Below are positions 53,511 to 63,106 of a stretch of 64,000 nt of DNA, in pieces. The stretch's first letter is position 1. Each line of letters opens with the position of its first letter. The stretch comes from Flavobacterium inviolabile (GTDB lineage: Bacteria > Bacteroidota > Bacteroidia > Flavobacteriales > Flavobacteriaceae): positions 3,162,001 through 3,226,000 of the forward strand of contig NZ_CP058278.1 of NCBI RefSeq assembly GCF_013389455.1. Reading direction: 5' to 3'. A model generated the notes under the pieces. It was not told the DNA's origin, did not search any database, and worked only from the letters and a program-made list of their open reading frames with translations. Position numbers and translations under genes: made by a program.

Positions 53511-53861
53511 ATGGCAAAGAAAATAAGCAGTTTAGAAGACCTTGGCGGATTTGTATTTTCCACCAATAAAGATTTTGAGTTCCATGACGAGCAGGAACAG
53601 GAAGAAACATTAGCGCCTGACAAACAACAACTGGAAGCCCATCTGGATAAAAAAAACAGAGGCGGTAAAACAGCAACCATCATCAAAGGGTTTGCCGGTA
53701 GTGAAGACGATTTAAAAACATTGGCCAAGCAATTAAAAACACTGTGTGGTGTGGGCGGGGCTGCCAAAGACGGAGAAATCATCATTCAGGGTAATTTCCG
53801 TGATAAAATCATGGATTTCCTTGTAAAAGAAGGCTATAAAGTAAAACGCGTAGGCGGTTAA
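53511..53861 (+). CDS. SUI1/eIF1-family translation factor (YciH-like)
   Basis: 116 residues from the ATG at 53511. The C-terminal SUI1 fold is seen in GKTATIIKGFAGSEDDLKTLA, LKTLCGVGGAAKDGEI and IIQGNFRDKIMDFLVKEGYK. Bacterial members resemble eukaryotic eIF1 and may influence start-site selection, a known but poorly defined role. The gene lies 14 bases before a nucleoside phosphorylase gene. Confidence 0.92.
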   Translation: MAKKISSLEDLGGFVFSTNKDFEFHDEQEQEETLAPDKQQLEAHLDKKNRGGKTATIIKGFAGSEDDLKTLAKQLKTLCGVGGAAKDGEIIIQGNFRDKIMDFLVKEGYKVKRVGG

Positions 53862-53875
53862 TAAAATTAAAACGA

Positions 53876-54748
53876 ATGACAACAATTGAATCATCAGAAT
53901 TAATCCTGAATCCGGACGGTAGTGTTTACCACTTAAACCTTAAACCGGAAAACATCGCTACAGATATTATATTTGTGGGAGACCAGAACCGGGTCTCTAA
54001 AATCACCAAGCATTTTGATACGGTTGAATTTTCGACTCAAAAAAGAGAATTCAAAACCGAAACCGGTACCTACAAAGGCAAACGATTAACAGTAATGTCT
54101 ACAGGAATCGGTCCCGACAATATCGATATTGTTATGAACGAACTGGATGCCCTGGTTAATATTGACCTGGAAACCCGTACGATTAAAAAACAGCTGACTT
54201 CCCTTAATATTATCCGCATCGGGACTTCCGGTTCCTTACAGGCTGATATTCCGGTAGACAGTTTTGTAATGTCGGAATACGGTTTAGGACTGGACAATAT
54301 GCTTCGCTCCTATATTATAGATACTATTTCCGAAAAAGAAATTGAAGAGGCTTTTATCAAACATACCGACTGGGATCTGAGAAAAGGAAGACCTTATGTT
54401 GTAAAAGGAAGTGCTGCGCTATCAAAAAAAGTAGAAAGCAGCCAGATCCACAAAGGCTTTACCGGAACGGCAGGTGGTTTTTACGGCCCGCAGGGGCGTG
54501 TACTGCGCTTACCGATCCAGGACGAACAGCTGAATGCCAAAATGGACAGCTTTAACTATAACGGCACCCGAATGACCAATCTTGAAATGGAAACCGGAGC
54601 AATTTACGGCTTAGCCCGCTTACTGGGTCACGAAGCCTTATCGTTAAATGCCATTATTGCCAACAGAGCCAACGGAACTTTTAGTGAAGATCCGTATAAA
54701 GCGGTGGATGAGCTCATCCTATACACCCTGAACAAACTGGCAGAATAA
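53876..54748 (+). CDS. uridine phosphorylase-like nucleoside phosphorylase
   Basis: 290 residues of the NP-I family: DIIFVGDQNRV (phosphate site, usually GDPxR), MSTGIGPDNIDIV, RIGTSGSLQADIPV and EMETGAIYGLARL (ribose-binding Glu-Met-Glu). It cleaves uridine or a related nucleoside with phosphate for salvage. The GDQNR form instead of GDPxR is a small deviation at the phosphate site. It abuts the DinB gene with no gap. Confidence 0.9.
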   Translation: MTTIESSELILNPDGSVYHLNLKPENIATDIIFVGDQNRVSKITKHFDTVEFSTQKREFKTETGTYKGKRLTVMSTGIGPDNIDIVMNELDALVNIDLETRTIKKQLTSLNIIRIGTSGSLQADIPVDSFVMSEYGLGLDNMLRSYIIDTISEKEIEEAFIKHTDWDLRKGRPYVVKGSAALSKKVESSQIHKGFTGTAGGFYGPQGRVLRLPIQDEQLNAKMDSFNYNGTRMTNLEMETGAIYGLARLLGHEALSLNAIIANRANGTFSEDPYKAVDELILYTLNKLAE

Positions 54749-55204
54749 ATGAACACCGTTGCCGCGCAGCTGCAAAAGAATATTCAGGAGATTGAGGATT
54801 TATTTCACCACAAACAGCTTGTTGATTTCGATCGTAAAATTTCCGGTACCAAATGGTCTAAAAAAGAAATTTTAGGCCATTTGATTGATTCGGCTATTAA
54901 TAACCTACAGCGTTTTACAGAAATTCAGTACCTGGAGAAACCGTATTCCATAAGGCCATACAATCCGGATGAACTGGTAAAAGCAAATCGCTATCAGGAA
55001 AAAGACAGTCCCGATTTACTGCTGCTTTGGGCACAGCTAAACAGGCAGATTGCCTTTGTGATGCTCAATCAGACAGAAGACACCCTCGCTTATCCGCTAT
55101 TATTACCGGATAATCAGCAGCGGGATCTCCGTTTTTTAATGACCGATTATGTTGTACATCTGGAACACCATCTTAAAGCAATAAAAAATGAAGCCAATAA
55201 TTGA
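54749..55204 (+). CDS. DinB/YfiT-like metal-binding four-helix protein
   Basis: 151 residues, four long helices. Likely metal ligands are His in ILGHLIDSA and in VVHLEHHLKAI, the three-His arrangement of the DinB superfamily. Members include bacillithiol-dependent transferases and mycothiol-type enzymes; exact role unknown. It starts directly after the phosphorylase stop and overlaps the acetyltransferase by 17 bases, so all three genes are co-transcribed. Confidence 0.85.
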   Translation: MNTVAAQLQKNIQEIEDLFHHKQLVDFDRKISGTKWSKKEILGHLIDSAINNLQRFTEIQYLEKPYSIRPYNPDELVKANRYQEKDSPDLLLLWAQLNRQIAFVMLNQTEDTLAYPLLLPDNQQRDLRFLMTDYVVHLEHHLKAIKNEANN

Positions 55205-55721
55205 AACCGAAAGATTGTACATCCGGGAGTTAGTTCCTGAGGATGCTGCCGGTATTTTCCGTTTGGATTCCGATCCTGACGTGCATGAATTTTTAGGCAA
55301 AAAACCTATAAAAACAATGGAAGAAGCCCAAAATGCCATTGCGTATATCCGAACCCAATATCAGACGAATGGCATTGGCCGCTGGGCAATGGTTTTAAAA
55401 GATACCAATGAGTTTATTGGCTGGACAGGTTTAAAACTGATTACCGAGCCTCTCAATCAGCATGTTCAATTCTACGATCTGGGTTATCGTATTATTAAAA
55501 AACATTGGCGAAAAGGATATGGTCTGGAATCGGCAACAGCCTGTCTGAACTACGGATTCAACACCATGCAGCTGGATAAAATTTATGCTTATGCCATGAT
55601 TGGCAATACCGGATCGCGGGCTATTCTTCAAAAGCTGGAACCGTCGCATACCGAATTTTTCTCGGATGACGGGGATGAATGCATCTGGTTTGAATACACC
55701 AATAAAAAAGCCGGCAATTAA
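55188..55721 (+). CDS. GNAT acetyltransferase, RimJ/RimL type
   Basis: 177 residues: IETERLYIRELVPEDAAGIF start, WTGLKLITEPLNQH, then the acetyl-CoA motif HWRKGYGLESATACLNYGF and the C-terminal IYAYAMIGNTGSRAILQKL. The RimJ/RimL-type family acetylates protein N-termini or small amines. The stop overlaps by 4 bases the end of the convergent AraC gene, so the two ends are packed tightly. Confidence 0.9.
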   Translation: MKPIIETERLYIRELVPEDAAGIFRLDSDPDVHEFLGKKPIKTMEEAQNAIAYIRTQYQTNGIGRWAMVLKDTNEFIGWTGLKLITEPLNQHVQFYDLGYRIIKKHWRKGYGLESATACLNYGFNTMQLDKIYAYAMIGNTGSRAILQKLEPSHTEFFSDDGDECIWFEYTNKKAGN

Positions 55722-56548
55722 CTTTGCTGGCTTTTTTTTAGAATTTCAACACCGTTTAGATAATCGGACGGACGCTGCCCTAACAGTTTATAAAAAGTAT
55801 TGCTGAAAGTCGGGATACTGTTGTAACCAACCGCCTGCGCCACTTCGTTTACCGGAAGTCTTTTTTCCAAAAGCAACTCAATTGCTTTTAGCATTCTTCG
55901 GATTGTAAAAAACTGGATAAACGACATGCCGAGGTCTTTTTGAAACAAGCGGTATAAGGAACGCTCACTGAATCCGAATTTTGCTGCCAGATCCGAAAAA
56001 AAGATGGTTTCGTCTAAATTTTCATCCAGATAGGTTACAATCTTAATCAGCCTTTTGTCTTTTGCCGAAGGTAATGCCAGCGGCAGATTGGTTTCACATA
56101 TTTCCGGCAAGATCGCTTTAATGGCTTTTGCTATCACAAAATTCCGGCTGCCTTTTTTCAGATTGCCATTCCACCGGTTTGTAAAAAGCATCATTTGCAA
56201 CAACAAATCATTTACCGGGTAAATCCCTTCATTATTATAAAAGGAATGTTCATTCTTATCTATCGGAAAATACAGATTCCGCATCATTACATTTTCCGAA
56301 CTGGGATGAATACTGTGCCTGATATTGTTCGGTATCCACATAAAATGGCGTGCCGGAAGAAAATAGGTTTTGGTTTCGGTGGTCACATATACAATCCCGC
56401 CTTCCGTATACAACAGCTGTGCTTTTTCGTGCCGGTGCGTTGGAATGAGCAATTCGCCCATCAAATCATGATGGCAGTAAATACTGCTCTTATCGGTATC
56501 GACATCTTTGGTATAGTATTTTTCAATGACCTGATTGTTTTGCTCCAT
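55718..56548 (-). CDS. AraC-family transcription regulator with cupin domain
   Basis: 276 residues, complete. The cupin-type N-terminus (residues 20-110, HRHEKAQLLYTEGGIVYVTTE) is followed by a linker and the double HTH (FSDLAAKFGFSERSLYRLFQKDLG and VNEVAQAVGYNSIPTFSNTFYKLLGQ patterns). It is divergent from the CoA-transferase gene, with 158 bases between, and may regulate it. This intact copy contrasts with the truncated AraC at 40071. Confidence 0.9.
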   Translation of the reverse strand: MEQNNQVIEKYYTKDVDTDKSSIYCHHDLMGELLIPTHRHEKAQLLYTEGGIVYVTTETKTYFLPARHFMWIPNNIRHSIHPSSENVMMRNLYFPIDKNEHSFYNNEGIYPVNDLLLQMMLFTNRWNGNLKKGSRNFVIAKAIKAILPEICETNLPLALPSAKDKRLIKIVTYLDENLDETIFFSDLAAKFGFSERSLYRLFQKDLGMSFIQFFTIRRMLKAIELLLEKRLPVNEVAQAVGYNSIPTFSNTFYKLLGQRPSDYLNGVEILKKSQQS

Positions 56549-56706
56549 AGTGTCTGAAATGAATATGTTTTTGGCTTATAACAATAATAAGCTGCTATAT
56601 TATTTCTCTAAAATTGTAATCTAAACCAATAATATTAAAATTAATAAAAAGCTTTTGTTATTAAAACTTTATTTTTTGGTTTTATTTTTTATCAAAATAT
56701 CAATTT

Positions 56707-58218
56707 ATGAACTCAGATAGAATTCGATTTCAAAATTACAAAGACAAAGTGATATCCGCACATCAGGCCGCCGGTTTTTTCAAAGACAAAATGGTTATTG
56801 GCTCCAGCGGATTCACCAAAGCCGGCGACAGCAAAGCGGTACTTCCTGCCTTTGCCCTTCGGGCAGAACATGAAAACATCGGCATTACCCTGATTACCGG
56901 CGCTTCTTTAGGACACACTACCGATGCCGATTTGGCCCGAAGCAATGCCCTTTATAAAAGAATGCCTTTCCAGGTAGATCCGGTAATGCGGGGGAAAATC
57001 AACAGCGGCGACATTCTTTTTATTGACCAGCATCTTAGCGAAACTGCTGAATTACTGGAAAACAAACACCTTCCGAAGCTGGATTTCGCTATTATTGAAG
57101 CAGCTTATATTGACGAGAACGGAAACATCATTCCCACTACTTCCGTTGGCAACTCGGCCACTTTTGCGCATTTAGCCGATCAGATCATTATTGAGATCAA
57201 TACCTCCATCCCTTTTGAATTTAAAGGAATACACGATATTTTTATTCCCGATGCCTATCCGCACCGCAATCCGATCCACATCACTACTTCCGACGAACGA
57301 ATTGGTTCTGATGTGATTGCGATCAACCCGGAAAAAGTAGTTGGAATTGTTTTTACGGAAATTCCGGACAGCCCGGCACAAACGGCCGCTCCCGATGTAA
57401 AAACCACCGCTATAGCCAATCATTTGCTGGCCTTTTTTGAAAAAGAAATTCAAAGCGGACGTTTAACCAATTCGTTAATGCCGCTACAAGCCGGAATCGG
57501 AAAAGTTGCCAACGCTGTAATGTCGGGACTTGCCAAAGGAAACTTCGAAAACCTGGTTATGTATTCCGAAGTGCTTCAGGACAGTACTTTCGAATTGATC
57601 GATACCGGCAAAATGACCTTTGCCTCGGCATCGTCCATTACCGTTTCCGAAGACTGCTACAAGCACATACTGAAGCATTTTGACAACTACAAAGACAAGA
57701 TCATCTTACGCCCTCAAAACATCAGCAATGCCGCCGAAGTGATCCGCCGCCTGGGCATCATCGCGATTAATACGGCCATTGAATTTGATATTTACGGTAA
57801 TGTAAACTCCACCCATATATCGGGAACAAAAATGATGAACGGTATTGGCGGTTCCGGCGATTTTGCTCGAAATGCCTACCTGAGCATTTTTGTAACCCAG
57901 TCCTCATCTAAAGAATTCAATGCTATTTCCCATGTACTGCCAATGGTTTCGCATGTAGACCATACGGAACACGACGTGGACATTCTGGTAACCGAACAGG
58001 GATTAGCCGATTTGAGAGGCCTGGCTCCAAGAGAAAGAGCCCGGGTAATCATTCAAAACTGTGCGCATCCGGAATACCGTGACCAGCTGCAGGATTATTT
58101 TGAAAGAGCCTGCCTTAGAGGCGGCCACACCCCGCACCTGCTGGAAGAATCATTTCTTTTTCACACCAGATATACCGAAACAGGCTCCATGAAGCAAAAC
58201 TGTCTCGTAACCTATTAA
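56707..58218 (+). CDS. acetyl-CoA hydrolase/transferase family CoA transferase
   Basis: 503 residues of the acetate/succinate/propionyl CoA-transferase class. Seen: GSSGFTKAGDSKAVLPAF at the N-terminus, GKVANAVMSGLAKGNFEN, the region of the catalytic Glu in YSEVLQDSTFEL and the glycine-rich GIGGSGDFARNAYLSIF. It exchanges CoA between acyl-CoAs and carboxylates or hydrolyses acetyl-CoA. It is the likely target of the divergent AraC gene. Confidence 0.9.
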   Translation: MNSDRIRFQNYKDKVISAHQAAGFFKDKMVIGSSGFTKAGDSKAVLPAFALRAEHENIGITLITGASLGHTTDADLARSNALYKRMPFQVDPVMRGKINSGDILFIDQHLSETAELLENKHLPKLDFAIIEAAYIDENGNIIPTTSVGNSATFAHLADQIIIEINTSIPFEFKGIHDIFIPDAYPHRNPIHITTSDERIGSDVIAINPEKVVGIVFTEIPDSPAQTAAPDVKTTAIANHLLAFFEKEIQSGRLTNSLMPLQAGIGKVANAVMSGLAKGNFENLVMYSEVLQDSTFELIDTGKMTFASASSITVSEDCYKHILKHFDNYKDKIILRPQNISNAAEVIRRLGIIAINTAIEFDIYGNVNSTHISGTKMMNGIGGSGDFARNAYLSIFVTQSSSKEFNAISHVLPMVSHVDHTEHDVDILVTEQGLADLRGLAPRERARVIIQNCAHPEYRDQLQDYFERACLRGGHTPHLLEESFLFHTRYTETGSMKQNCLVTY

Positions 58219-58257
58219 AAACAATAACATTTGTGTTGTTTTCTTTGTTTATTTGCG

Positions 58258-58310
58258 AAAAACTTTCCCCGGTAGTAAATCTTATTTATTATACGGGGAA
58301 TGTTTATTTT
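58258..58310 (+). terminator. possible terminator hairpin
   Basis: Stem TTCCCCG / CGGGGAA with flanking A-T pairs and a 22-base loop, then TGTTTATTTTT, 40 bases after the CoA-transferase stop. Confidence 0.5.
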
Positions 58311-58371
58311 TAACCCCTTCTTGTCTTAAAAATCTATTTTCTCTTACTATCTTAGCAATTAATTTTTTCAC

Positions 58372-59217
58372 ATGAAAACAATTCGAATTGCTGGAGTGCC
58401 GGAGCATTTTAATTTACCCTGGCATTTGTGCATTGAAAACGGCGAATTTAACGAAGTAGATATTGACTTACAATGGGTTGATGTTCCGGAAGGAACCGGA
58501 AAGCTATGCCAGATGCTTCGTGATAATCAAACAGATATAGCGATACTATTAACGGAAGGGATTGTAAAAGATATAGCCGGAGGTAATCCGAGCAGTATCG
58601 TGCAAACCTATGTGCAGTCGCCTTTGATCTGGGGTATTCACGTTGCCGCAAATGCTCCTTACAACCACTTATCCGATTTAGAACAAAAAAAAGCAGCCAT
58701 CAGCCGTATGGGTTCGGGCTCGCATTTAATGGCTATCGTAAATGCTAAAAACGAAGGCTGGAATACCGATGCCCTTTCCTTTGAAATTGTCAATACCATT
58801 GACGGTGCGGTAGAAGCCCTGACAAACGGTACTGCAGATTATTTTATGTGGGAACGTTTTATGACAAAACCACTTGTCGATAACGGTACTTTCCGAAGAA
58901 TCGCCGATTGCCCGACGCCATGGCCCTGCTTTGTTATTGCCGTGCGCAATGAAGTTCTGGAAAAAGACAAACATGTAATCGACCAGATTCTGGAAATTAT
59001 CAATACAACTACCCGTGAGTTTAAAGAAATTCCGAGTATTGACCGGACACTGGCAAGCCGCTTTAATCAAAAAACGGAAGACATACAGGAATGGCTGAAA
59101 CTGACACAATGGTCACAAAAACAATTCGATAAAAAAACGTTCGAAAAAGTACAGTCTCAATTATTCGATCTGGGCATTATCAGTACGAAAATTGGTTATG
59201 AAATGGTTGTAAAATAA
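58372..59217 (+). CDS. NMT1/THI5-like substrate-binding protein without export signal
   Basis: 281 residues with the two-lobe periplasmic-binding-protein fold: IRIAGVPEHFNLPWHLCIENG, ILLTEGIVKDIAGGNPSSIV, GIHVAANAPYNHLSDL and FMWERFMTKPLV (hinge region). Its N-terminus MKTIRIAGVPEH has no signal peptide, and no ABC transporter genes are near. So it is likely a cytoplasmic ligand binder or enzyme of the THI5 type rather than a transport component. A near-consensus -7 box, TATCTTAG, is at about 58348. Confidence 0.8.
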   Translation: MKTIRIAGVPEHFNLPWHLCIENGEFNEVDIDLQWVDVPEGTGKLCQMLRDNQTDIAILLTEGIVKDIAGGNPSSIVQTYVQSPLIWGIHVAANAPYNHLSDLEQKKAAISRMGSGSHLMAIVNAKNEGWNTDALSFEIVNTIDGAVEALTNGTADYFMWERFMTKPLVDNGTFRRIADCPTPWPCFVIAVRNEVLEKDKHVIDQILEIINTTTREFKEIPSIDRTLASRFNQKTEDIQEWLKLTQWSQKQFDKKTFEKVQSQLFDLGIISTKIGYEMVVK

Positions 59218-59241
59218 TTTTACAGTTTTATTGACGCTAAA

Positions 59242-60174
59242 ATGACTTCACCCACGGCAACAAATTTAAAAAAAGTAAAAGAAAAGCTTTCTTTGCCAAA
59301 GCCATGGGATAATATTGTCATTTTTTTACTGAATATCTTAATAACCATTCCGATTTTTATTATTGCCCATCAGAATTTAATTGATCCGGAATGGTTTTTA
59401 CATATCGACAGAGTATTGCTGTTTGTGGTGATACTGGTACTGGTTCAGCTGGCACTCCGCCTGCTCAAAACGGTTATCATTATCTGTATTTTCCTGTACC
59501 TGCTGGCTTTGATCTGGGGGACTTTATTTGGCGGTTACGGTTTTAATTCCGTTTTTGAAGATTATCGTGCCATGATCTACACCATGTCGGAAGATGCCAA
59601 TCCGCAGGATATCATTATCTCTAAATTACTGCCGTTTCCCAACAAATCCAAGATTATAGATGCTGTAGATTATACGAATCCTAAAGTCCGCAATTTTGCC
59701 TTAAAAGCCACTACCTTGCATTTTCAGGATGTAAAAGGATTCCGGGAATACCGCCAGATCATTCAGTGCTTTGCCGTTTTTGCGGAGGTTAAAAAACGAT
59801 GGAATTATGTTAACGATCCGAAAGGCCGGGAATATATCGCTTCGGCCAGTGAATCGCTGCAGCACTTTTCCGGCGATTGTGATGACCACGCCATCCTGAT
59901 GTCGGCATTGATACGCGCCATTGGCGGTACGCCAAGAGTGATCCATACCGGAGGCCATTTGTATCCGGAAATGCTCATTGGTACCAAAGCCGATCTTGAA
60001 AACGTGATTTACCTGATCAAAGAGGTTCTTTTTAAAGAGGAAAGTAAAGGTAAAGACATTAATTACCACATAGACGAACGCGGTCAGATCTGGCTGAATC
60101 TTGATTATACGGCCAAATATCCGGGTGGTCCGTTTATGTCGGAAGAAATTCTGGGTGAGCTTACCTTTAATTGA
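59242..60174 (+). CDS. transglutaminase-like membrane protein
   Basis: 310 residues. Three hydrophobic segments at about 25-95 precede a soluble transglutaminase-like domain at 150-310. The likely triad is Cys in SGDCDDHAILMS, His in HTGGHLYPE and Asp in LNLDYTAKYPGGP. Such proteins act as thiol proteases or cross-linkers on the envelope. It follows the binding protein by 24 bases, is in the same direction and ends 1 base before the convergent Ung gene. Confidence 0.83.
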   Translation: MTSPTATNLKKVKEKLSLPKPWDNIVIFLLNILITIPIFIIAHQNLIDPEWFLHIDRVLLFVVILVLVQLALRLLKTVIIICIFLYLLALIWGTLFGGYGFNSVFEDYRAMIYTMSEDANPQDIIISKLLPFPNKSKIIDAVDYTNPKVRNFALKATTLHFQDVKGFREYRQIIQCFAVFAEVKKRWNYVNDPKGREYIASASESLQHFSGDCDDHAILMSALIRAIGGTPRVIHTGGHLYPEMLIGTKADLENVIYLIKEVLFKEESKGKDINYHIDERGQIWLNLDYTAKYPGGPFMSEEILGELTFN

Positions 60175-60840
60175 TTACCAGTTAATTTCCGGTTTTCCTT
60201 TTCCTTTCAGAAAGGCGTTGGCTTTCGAAAAATGACGGTTTCCAAACCATAATCCCCTGTTCGCACTCAATGGCGAAGGATGTCCGGTTTCCAGCACAAA
60301 GTGACGGTTCCGGTTTATTTTGGCACCTTTTTTCTTGGCAAATCCGCCCCAAAGTAAGAAAACAACGTCTTCTTTTTCATCGGAGATTTTCTGAATCACG
60401 GCATCGGTAAATTCTTCCCATCCCTGATTCTGATGGCTGCCCGCCAGGCTTTCTTTTACGGTTAAAGTTGCGTTTAAAAGCAGTACACCCTGGTCTGCCC
60501 AGCGTTCCAGGTTTCCGGTTTTCGGAGTGCCGATGCCCAGATCACTTTCAATTTCCTTGAAAATGTTTTGCAGCGACGGCGGGAAAGGAATACCATCGTT
60601 CACCGAAAAGCAAAGTCCGTTTGCCTGATTGGGTCCGTGATACGGATCCTGACCAATGATAACGACTTTTACATTATCGAAAGGACAATGGTCGAAAGCT
60701 GAAAAAATATGGCTTCCTTTCGGATAACATTTAAATTGCAAATATTCGTTCTTTACGAAGGCGATTAATTTTTCGAAATATGGCTTATCAAACTCAGAAG
60801 CGAGTACATTTCCCCAGGAAGGATGTATATTTACTTGCAT
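60175..60840 (-). CDS. ung: uracil-DNA glycosylase
   Basis: 221 residues from the ATG at 60840; an upstream TTG at 60858 lies in the leader. Family 1 motifs: GQDPYHGPNQANGLCFSV (catalytic Asp) and GHPSPLSANRGLWFGNRHF (His). It removes uracil from DNA at the start of base excision repair. Length and motifs are standard. It is divergent from the MutS2-like gene. Confidence 0.96.
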   Translation of the reverse strand: MQVNIHPSWGNVLASEFDKPYFEKLIAFVKNEYLQFKCYPKGSHIFSAFDHCPFDNVKVVIIGQDPYHGPNQANGLCFSVNDGIPFPPSLQNIFKEIESDLGIGTPKTGNLERWADQGVLLLNATLTVKESLAGSHQNQGWEEFTDAVIQKISDEKEDVVFLLWGGFAKKKGAKINRNRHFVLETGHPSPLSANRGLWFGNRHFSKANAFLKGKGKPEINW

Positions 60841-60855
60841 TTTTTTATTTTTTAT

Positions 60856-60863
60856 CAAAAATA
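60856..60863 (-). promoter_or_regulatory. Bacteroidota -7 promoter box (minus strand) of ung
   Basis: CAAAAATA reads TATTTTTG on the minus strand, exact TAnnTTTG, 15 bases before the ung ATG. Confidence 0.5.
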
Positions 60864-60906
60864 GTATTTTTAGCAGACATTTAGCCTTAGCGATTGGGCT
60901 TCTTTG

Positions 60907-60914
60907 TAAATTTG
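60907..60914 (+). promoter_or_regulatory. Bacteroidota -7 promoter box
   Basis: TAAATTTG, exact TAnnTTTG, 17 bases before the ATG at 60932, so the leader is very short. Confidence 0.5.
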
Positions 60915-60931
60915 CAATTCAACTTTTTAAA

Positions 60932-63103
60932 ATGATTTCAATTACCGATAAAACCCTTCAAGATTTAGAATTCAGAACGATACTGAATACCATTTCGGAT
61001 ATTTGCAATACCGAAATCGGGAAAAATAAAGCTCTTGAAATTATACCCTATAAAGATCAGGAAACCCTGATGGATGCGTTATTGCAGACATCCGAGTACG
61101 TTTCTTCGTTTACCAATAACAACGCCATACCGAATCATTATTTCGATACCATTACCAATGAGCTTAAGTTTCTGGCCATTGAGGACAGTTTTCTGGAGCT
61201 GAGCAGCTTTAGAAAAATAAGTGCTTTGTCGGAAACCGTTAATACGCTGCTTTTGTTTTTCAGAAAATTTGAGGATTATTATCCCAAGTTAAACGAAAAG
61301 GCTTCGGAAGTGGAGCTGACAAAATTCATCGTTCAGAAAATTGATGAGGTTGTTGACAAATACGGGGAAATTAAGGATAATGCCTCCCCGGCGCTGGTGG
61401 AAATCCGCCGCAATATGAACCTGGTGCGCGGAAAAATCAACCAGAGTTTCGGAACGGCACTTTCCAGTTATAACAGCCTGGGATACCTGGACGACATCCG
61501 CGAAACGATCGTCGATAACCGCCGTGTTCTTGCCGTTTTGGCCATGTACCGCCGTAAAGTAAAAGGAACGATACTGGGCAATTCCAAAACCGGAAGCATT
61601 ACCTATATCGAGCCGGAAGCGACTTTGCGCTATTCCCGTGAATTAAGCAACCTGGAATATGAAGAGCGTGAGGAAATAACACGTATTTTAAAACAGCTGA
61701 CGAACACTATCCGTCCGTATCTGGAGCTTTTAAAACAGTACCAGGAATTTCTGAGCGATATTGACATTATTGCCGGAAAAGCCAAATATGCCTATAGAAT
61801 CAACGGTATCCTGCCTACAATCACCAATGAAAAAAGATTGTTTTTCCGCGAGGCCTACCATCCTATTTTATACCTGAACAACAAGCAGAAAAATGCGCCT
61901 ACCTATCCGCAGACCATTGAGCTGAATGATGAGAACCGGATCATCGTGATTTCCGGTCCTAATGCCGGCGGAAAGAGTATTACCCTAAAAACCATCGGTT
62001 TGCTGCAGTTAATGCTGCAAAGCGGGATTTTAATTCCGGTACACGAGCGCAGTGAAACGTTCTTATTTGACAGGATATTAACCGATATCGGCGATAATCA
62101 GTCGATTGAAAATCATTTGAGTACGTATAGCTACCGTTTGAAGAATATGAATTACTTCCTTAAAAAATGTAATTCCAAGACCTTATTCCTGATTGACGAA
62201 TTCGGAACGGGTTCCGATCCGGAACTGGGTGGTGCTTTGGCCGAAACGTTTCTGGAAGAGTTCTACCACCGGGAAGCGTTCGGAATCATTACCACGCATT
62301 ATACGAATTTAAAAATCCTGGCGAACGAATTGCCGTTTGCCACAAATGCCAACATGCTTTTTGACGAGAAATCCTTAGAGCCGATGTACAAACTGCATCT
62401 GGGTCAGGCAGGAAGTTCCTTTACGTTTGAAGTAGCCCAGAAAAACGGTATTCCATACGGATTGATCAATCGTGCCAAGAAGAAAGTTGAAGGCGATAAA
62501 GTGCGTTTTGACAAAACCATAGCCAACTTACAGAAAGAGCGTTCCAAGCTTGAAAAAACCTCTCAGAATTTGAAGGAAGAAGAGAGCAAAGCCCGTGAGG
62601 AAAGCAAGAAAATGGAAGGCATCAACACCAAGATCCAGCAAAAACTGGAAAGCTACCAGGAATTGTATGATGCTAACCAGCGTTTGATCTATATGGGTCA
62701 GAAGATGGACGATATTTCGGAAAAATACTTTAACAACAAGAACAAAAAAGAGCTTATCGGTGAGTTTTTGAAAATGGTGGAAATTGAAAATTCCAAGCGT
62801 AAAAAAGTTACCGTTAAAGAGAAAAAAGCGAAGGAAACCGTTCAGAAAGAGATCATCGAAGAAGTAAAAGTCAAGGTTGAAGAAATCCGTAAAGAGAAAA
62901 AAGAAAAGAAGATAAAAGCCATCAAAGAGGAAAGCAATAAGCCTAAGATCCCTTTAAAAGTAGGCGACCGCGTGCGCATGCTTGACGGTAAAGCCGTGGG
63001 CAGTATTGATGCTATTGAAAAAAATAAAGCAACGGTTAACTACGGGATTTTCACTTCCAAAGTGGATCTGGACAGTTTAGAGCTTGTGGAAAGAAAAAAA
63101 TAA
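60932..63103 (+). CDS. MutS2-like ATPase lacking the Smr nuclease domain
   Basis: 723 residues. Core and clamp helices (1-320), the MutS ATPase with Walker A GPNAGGKS at 342-349, Walker B LFLIDEFGTGSDPELGGALAE and a switch His in TTHYTNL, then a long charged coiled coil and a KOW-like end (VGDRVRMLDGKAVGSIDAI). Standard MutS2 carries a C-terminal Smr endonuclease with a DLRG motif; that is absent and the stop is clean. It may act in ribosome collision rescue or recombination control without nuclease. The DCC gene follows after 3 bases. Confidence 0.92.
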   Translation: MISITDKTLQDLEFRTILNTISDICNTEIGKNKALEIIPYKDQETLMDALLQTSEYVSSFTNNNAIPNHYFDTITNELKFLAIEDSFLELSSFRKISALSETVNTLLLFFRKFEDYYPKLNEKASEVELTKFIVQKIDEVVDKYGEIKDNASPALVEIRRNMNLVRGKINQSFGTALSSYNSLGYLDDIRETIVDNRRVLAVLAMYRRKVKGTILGNSKTGSITYIEPEATLRYSRELSNLEYEEREEITRILKQLTNTIRPYLELLKQYQEFLSDIDIIAGKAKYAYRINGILPTITNEKRLFFREAYHPILYLNNKQKNAPTYPQTIELNDENRIIVISGPNAGGKSITLKTIGLLQLMLQSGILIPVHERSETFLFDRILTDIGDNQSIENHLSTYSYRLKNMNYFLKKCNSKTLFLIDEFGTGSDPELGGALAETFLEEFYHREAFGIITTHYTNLKILANELPFATNANMLFDEKSLEPMYKLHLGQAGSSFTFEVAQKNGIPYGLINRAKKKVEGDKVRFDKTIANLQKERSKLEKTSQNLKEEESKAREESKKMEGINTKIQQKLESYQELYDANQRLIYMGQKMDDISEKYFNNKNKKELIGEFLKMVEIENSKRKKVTVKEKKAKETVQKEIIEEVKVKVEEIRKEKKEKKIKAIKEESNKPKIPLKVGDRVRMLDGKAVGSIDAIEKNKATVNYGIFTSKVDLDSLELVERKK

Positions 63104-63106
63104 CAA

